Assembly (NCBI GenBank): GCA_022360105.1
Contig: JAKSDL010000781.1
Coordinates: forward strand, 1 to 17,323
From: Pseudomonadota bacterium
GTDB taxonomy: Bacteria > SAR324 > XYD2-FULL-50-16 > JAHJRI01
Length of the DNA: 17,323 nt
Direction: 5' to 3'
Both the position numbers and the translations under genes were made by a program. A model generated the notes under the pieces. That model made no database searches, was not told the origin of the DNA, and worked only from the letters and a program-made list of their open reading frames with translations. Positions within the stretch are counted from its first letter, which is position 1. Each line of letters opens with the position of its first letter. Positions 15,001-17,323 of this stretch are shown here, piece by piece.

Positions 15001-17323
15001 TTTGCGAAATGCCATCGAGTTTGCCAAAAAAGCAAGGAGATAGGAGGAGTAAATGCTGTGTCCGTTCTCCAGGACCAGGTTAATGCCTTTTGCCCCCAGC
15101 AGTGCAGTCATGAAAAAATCTCCGTTGATAAAAAGTGATTCTATACCAACTTCAACAAGAATTTTCACAATAGCTAACTGGCAGGGATCAGTCATAGCCG
15201 GTTGATTCAACTGTTCCGATAGGGGCACTTCCTCCAGGAGCGTTTTTATCTTCTTTTGTTCCTCCTTCAGGGCAGCTTGCATGCCTGTTTTGGAATCTGG
15301 AATTTCAACACCTATAGTGCGAAGACATTCCAACACTCTTTGGGAAGCAGTTGCATAATCGCTTCTGGACTTCAACTGCTTTATCCAATCCATGTAAACA
15401 TCGAACTTGTCCAGTTTCGATTGGGCGTTTTCGAGAATGCCCTCAAACATGGCGGAGGCCGACTTATCCCTTTGTGCAGCATATTCCGAAATCGCTTTTT
15501 CACGGAATAGTTGCAGGGATAACTTATAATGGTACTTCCAATGATCGGCAGGCAGGAAAGAAAGGCCCTTGTCTGCGAATTTCGAGGCGAATTCAAAGGC
15601 AGCAGAGGAACGAGCTTTTTGGCAAGCTCGAAGGTTTAAATTCGATAATCTCACTAATTCAACCGGTTCTTTAATTAATTCGCCGGCCAGGTTAAAATGA
15701 TTGACTATGTCGAACAGCTTTTCTTCCTGCTGCTCTTCCGGCAGACCCTCCAAAAGCAATCTGCCTGTTTTAAGGTGGAAATCAACTTGTTTTTCGCTAG
15801 CTATCTGTTCGTAGATGCCTTGTCTGATATCAGGATGAGAGAATCGGTACAGGGTATTGGTATTGTCTTTATCAAAGGTTTCTCCTAGCTGATTGACCAA
15901 GCCTAAATCAGCCGCTTTTCTGATCAATGGGGTCAGATCGGATGGTTCAATACCAAGCACTTTGGAAAGCAGGTCCGTTTCAAAAAAATTTCCCATACAG
16001 GATGCAGCACTTAAATAATCTCTGGTCGATACCGGAAGGTCGGAAAACTGCTCAAGCATGGATTCAACTACATTAATGGAAGCTTTCTGCCTTCTGGCGT
16101 CACTAATCTTCCATTTCCATTTTAGTCTTTCCTTATCAAAATAGATCAATTCCTTATGCGCCAACCGTTTTAGATAGTCGATCATAAAGAAAGGAATACC
16201 GTTGGTTTTTTGCTTGACCAGCTGTGCCAGTTCTTTGGTTTCGGCCATTTCGACATGAAGCATATCAGATAAGAGACGATTGATGTCCGAAAGCTGCAAG
16301 GGCTCTATTTCCAGTTCGGTTATTCTATCATTGAGGCTTTGCCGGACTTCCTCAATAAGTCTGGTAATCCCGGTCGCTTCAGGAACCGTGGACCTGTATG
16401 AGCCAATGAACAGAATATTGGATAAGCCTGGTTCTTTGAGCAATTCCACAAAAAGCTTTTTGGATGATTCGGACATCCATTGAATATCTTCCAGGTAAAT
16501 AACCAGCGGGGTGTCTGGCGAGGCAACAGATTGCAGAAATGCAATCATACCGGGAACAAACCTGTGAGAACTCCGCTGGGATTCGGGTTGAACAGGTTCG
16601 GTGGCTTTTCCCAAAACCAGTTCCATACTGGGGATAATTCCTGTGATGTCAGAAAATTGGCTGCCTAACCTGGTTATTAGGACTTTTTTCAGACTCTCAA
16701 GTTTTTGTGGTGAATCTGCCAACAACAGTTGAATCAGGTCCTCAAAAACCCGGGTGAGAACTTTGTAGGGAGCAGGATTCGCGGACTGTTCCGACCTGCC
16801 GGAAACAAAATAGCCATTTTGTTCCATGGTTAAACGTTTCATCTCATCGGCCAGCTTGGCTTTTCCAATCCCTTCCCTTCCGGTGAGAAAAATCACGCGT
16901 GTGTCCCCCTGCACTGTTTCCAGAAAAGAATCGATCAAGCAGGAAAGCTCTTTTTCTCTGCCATAAATCTTTTCAGGAATCCTGAAATGCCTTGGGAGGT
17001 CTTTTTCACCCAACTCAAAACCTACCAGCTCTTTTTCATCTTTTAATATAATTTGGCACTTTTCCAAGTCGTGTTTTAAGCCAACCGCCTCCTGGTAACG
17101 ATCTTCAGCCATTTTAGATAAAAGTTTCAGAACAATTTCCGAAACAATTTCAGGAACCTCGAACTCTGCTTGAATGGGATCAGGGGTTTTTGCAATATGA
17201 GCGTGCACCAGGCTTATCGGATCATCAGCTATAAAAGGTGGCCGGCCGGCCAACATTTCATAAAATGTTGCTCCCAGTGAATACAAGTCGGAATGAAAGC
17301 CAACTGACCTGTTAACCCGACCG
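12064..17323 (-). CDS. Trifunctional Ser/Thr kinase / AAA ATPase / GAF-PAS sensor histidine kinase (5' end outside window)
   Basis: 1752 codons are visible, and the frame stays open to the window edge. The TTG at 17284-17286 is internal: the upstream codons give GRVNRS...HSDLYSLG, kinase subdomains VIII-IX. Residues below are counted from codon 17322-17320. Residues 1-80 are the Ser/Thr kinase C-lobe (D12 of SDLYSLG), so about 200 residues should lie beyond. About 118-420 is an AAA_16-type ATPase: Walker A GREGIGKA (K154, then A155 where Ser/Thr is usual) and Walker B YLEDIQW (D279). About 430-1115 is helical, TPR-like. GAF spans about 1136-1305 and PAS about 1316-1440. The kinase core has H1493 in DILHNIGNILN, N box N1651 (INNSVDAM), G1 SDKGRGI and G2 QGFALH. 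It is probably cytoplasmic, with no membrane segment in the visible part. The ligand is unknown. Confidence 0.93.
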   Translation of the reverse strand, partial: GRVNRSVGFHSDLYSLGATFYEMLAGRPPFIADDPISLVHAHIAKTPDPIQAEFEVPEIVSEIVLKLLSKMAEDRYQEAVGLKHDLEKCQIILKDEKELVGFELGEKDLPRHFRIPEKIYGREKELSCLIDSFLETVQGDTRVIFLTGREGIGKAKLADEMKRLTMEQNGYFVSGRSEQSANPAPYKVLTRVFEDLIQLLLADSPQKLESLKKVLITRLGSQFSDITGIIPSMELVLGKATEPVQPESQRSSHRFVPGMIAFLQSVASPDTPLVIYLEDIQWMSESSKKLFVELLKEPGLSNILFIGSYRSTVPEATGITRLIEEVRQSLNDRITELEIEPLQLSDINRLLSDMLHVEMAETKELAQLVKQKTNGIPFFMIDYLKRLAHKELIYFDKERLKWKWKISDARRQKASINVVESMLEQFSDLPVSTRDYLSAASCMGNFFETDLLSKVLGIEPSDLTPLIRKAADLGLVNQLGETFDKDNTNTLYRFSHPDIRQGIYEQIASEKQVDFHLKTGRLLLEGLPEEQQEEKLFDIVNHFNLAGELIKEPVELVRLSNLNLRACQKARSSAAFEFASKFADKGLSFLPADHWKYHYKLSLQLFREKAISEYAAQRDKSASAMFEGILENAQSKLDKFDVYMDWIKQLKSRSDYATASQRVLECLRTIGVEIPDSKTGMQAALKEEQKKIKTLLEEVPLSEQLNQPAMTDPCQLAIVKILVEVGIESLFINGDFFMTALLGAKGINLVLENGHSIYSSYLLAFLANSMAFRKQYAIAEEAGQLALNISRNYPNPYVDRRMYLEYSAFVQPFNRHLKLNKEQLQTHFKSGLEEGDFDSASNILWHEMLNDFIMGENVQQIYGANKQHLDYIGRYKHLSKPLLGLFEVHIKYYVETAENRNADQGDYFSSKRFKLISNSPSGVTVYYLLTLMQLYLTDQHEQMAIYAKKTIADKAIFATTWVYTHYSLFYFGIALLRDYRTGAYTKPEEYDFYDVIEVIRSEYKIYSGACRVNFEAAYLIIEAEHARNCGNDISAMKLYSQAIESAYNAGFTSFEAIANELAAEFYRTLDIKEVCAVHIGKAIQLYKLWGMTEKVEYLTKEFADFLVLWKRSLSSRQDSVVSPHSSQTHESLTEQIDLKSIIQASRVLSGEMVLDRLIENLLKIMIENSGAQKGVLIMPRGDELVIEAEGLMELDKVRYFPSTPLLESKIVPHSVIGYVHRTSATLVLDDVSKEHHYQKDSYIQNRQPKSILCMPVIHSQKLLAILYFENYLSTGIFSPERIKTLEILASQAAISVENASIYNDLLKEVSERRQAEESLRSSEKKYRLVTENTNIVIWTMNLRGKFTFISPSITRLVGYTPEEFVKLKSADYLTPESEKMATEAFYESAHNLKSGTEQRLSLQLECIRKDGTRFWGELQMKSSVFGEEPEPSYIGVLRDITTRKKAEDELANYREHLEELVDERSKQLKKAQKELLEKAHRAGMADIAADILHNIGNILNSAHVSIQSLEKMSSSSGLSDLQRANQLLDENMDSLESFILDDPKGVLLLKYYAMVEKELSEEFTGYYADVKRLGEKLEMISTAINTQKNYIGIDSQNEMLELSQVVEDILTIQAGLIERNGVRIVNQLKPMQSIPIQKVKLMHILISIINNSVDAMIDLSPENRQILVQGEESDESVILRISDKGRGIKQENLTKIFTQGYTTKRDSQGFALHTCANYMADMRGSINAESKGIGQGATFILTFKKQTDSAPI

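Noticed and set aside
17284..17286. TTG as the start codon of the giant kinase
   Set aside because: The frame continues open to the window edge and the codons before it encode GRVNRS...HSD, part of the kinase activation segment, so the gene is cut by the window edge.

Overview
The window holds eight protein-coding genes and reads as a chromosomal segment of a Gram-negative, two-component-rich bacterium. By eye the GC content is moderate, in the mid-40s percent. I cannot place the organism firmly. The giant Ser/Thr kinase-ATPase-histidine kinase, the transporter-linked histidine kinase and the dispersed palindromic repeats (CCAGCGGTT-type and GTCCC-GTA-GGGAC-type hairpins) would fit the FCB/Calditrichota/KSB1 neighbourhood. 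That placement is a guess from memory of similar genomes, not a search result.

Layout, left to right. Positions 1-542 have no convincing gene but contain a nested palindrome bounded by near-identical 12-bp direct repeats, a possible small non-autonomous element. Two small genes converge at 543-1293: a multi-pass membrane protein with a Lys-rich tail (+) and a zinc-ribbon protein with one membrane helix (-). Positions 1294-1944 are non-coding and carry a large composite inverted repeat at 1471-1757, with three hairpins mirrored in each arm.

Positions 1945-7590 form one same-strand signalling cassette. It encodes a 76-aa membrane protein like the CbrX-type small ORFs found before cbrA genes, a sodium/solute-symporter histidine kinase (SSS-STAC-HisKA-HATPase), a receiver-only response regulator, and a two-TM PAS protein. 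The last contains what looks like a dead histidine kinase core fused to a DEDDh (DnaQ-type) exonuclease. The cassette resembles the CbrA/CrbS family that controls carbon or acetate use in gammaproteobacteria, where DnaQ-like genes also occur nearby. Here the regulator has no DNA-binding domain. The HK-regulator gap contains an 18-bp dyad whose right part is exactly complementary to the regulator's ribosome-binding site and start codon, suggesting a possible translational switch.

After a 181-bp gap with a candidate promoter comes sbcDC (7772-11976), the Mre11/Rad50-type nuclease-ATPase pair, with sbcC two bases behind sbcD. Convergent to it on the minus strand, 12064-17323 is the 3' part (1752 codons) of a giant trifunctional Ser/Thr kinase / AAA ATPase / GAF-PAS histidine kinase. 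Its N-terminal kinase lobe lies outside the window. Two nucleotide-binding motifs in the visible part depart from consensus (Walker A GK-Ala and G2 box GF-Ala-L).

The features most worth checking are the pseudo-kinase/exonuclease fusion as part of the symporter-kinase cassette, the possible RNA switch before the receiver gene, and the two unexplained palindromic elements. No rRNA, tRNA, CRISPR array or transposase gene was seen.
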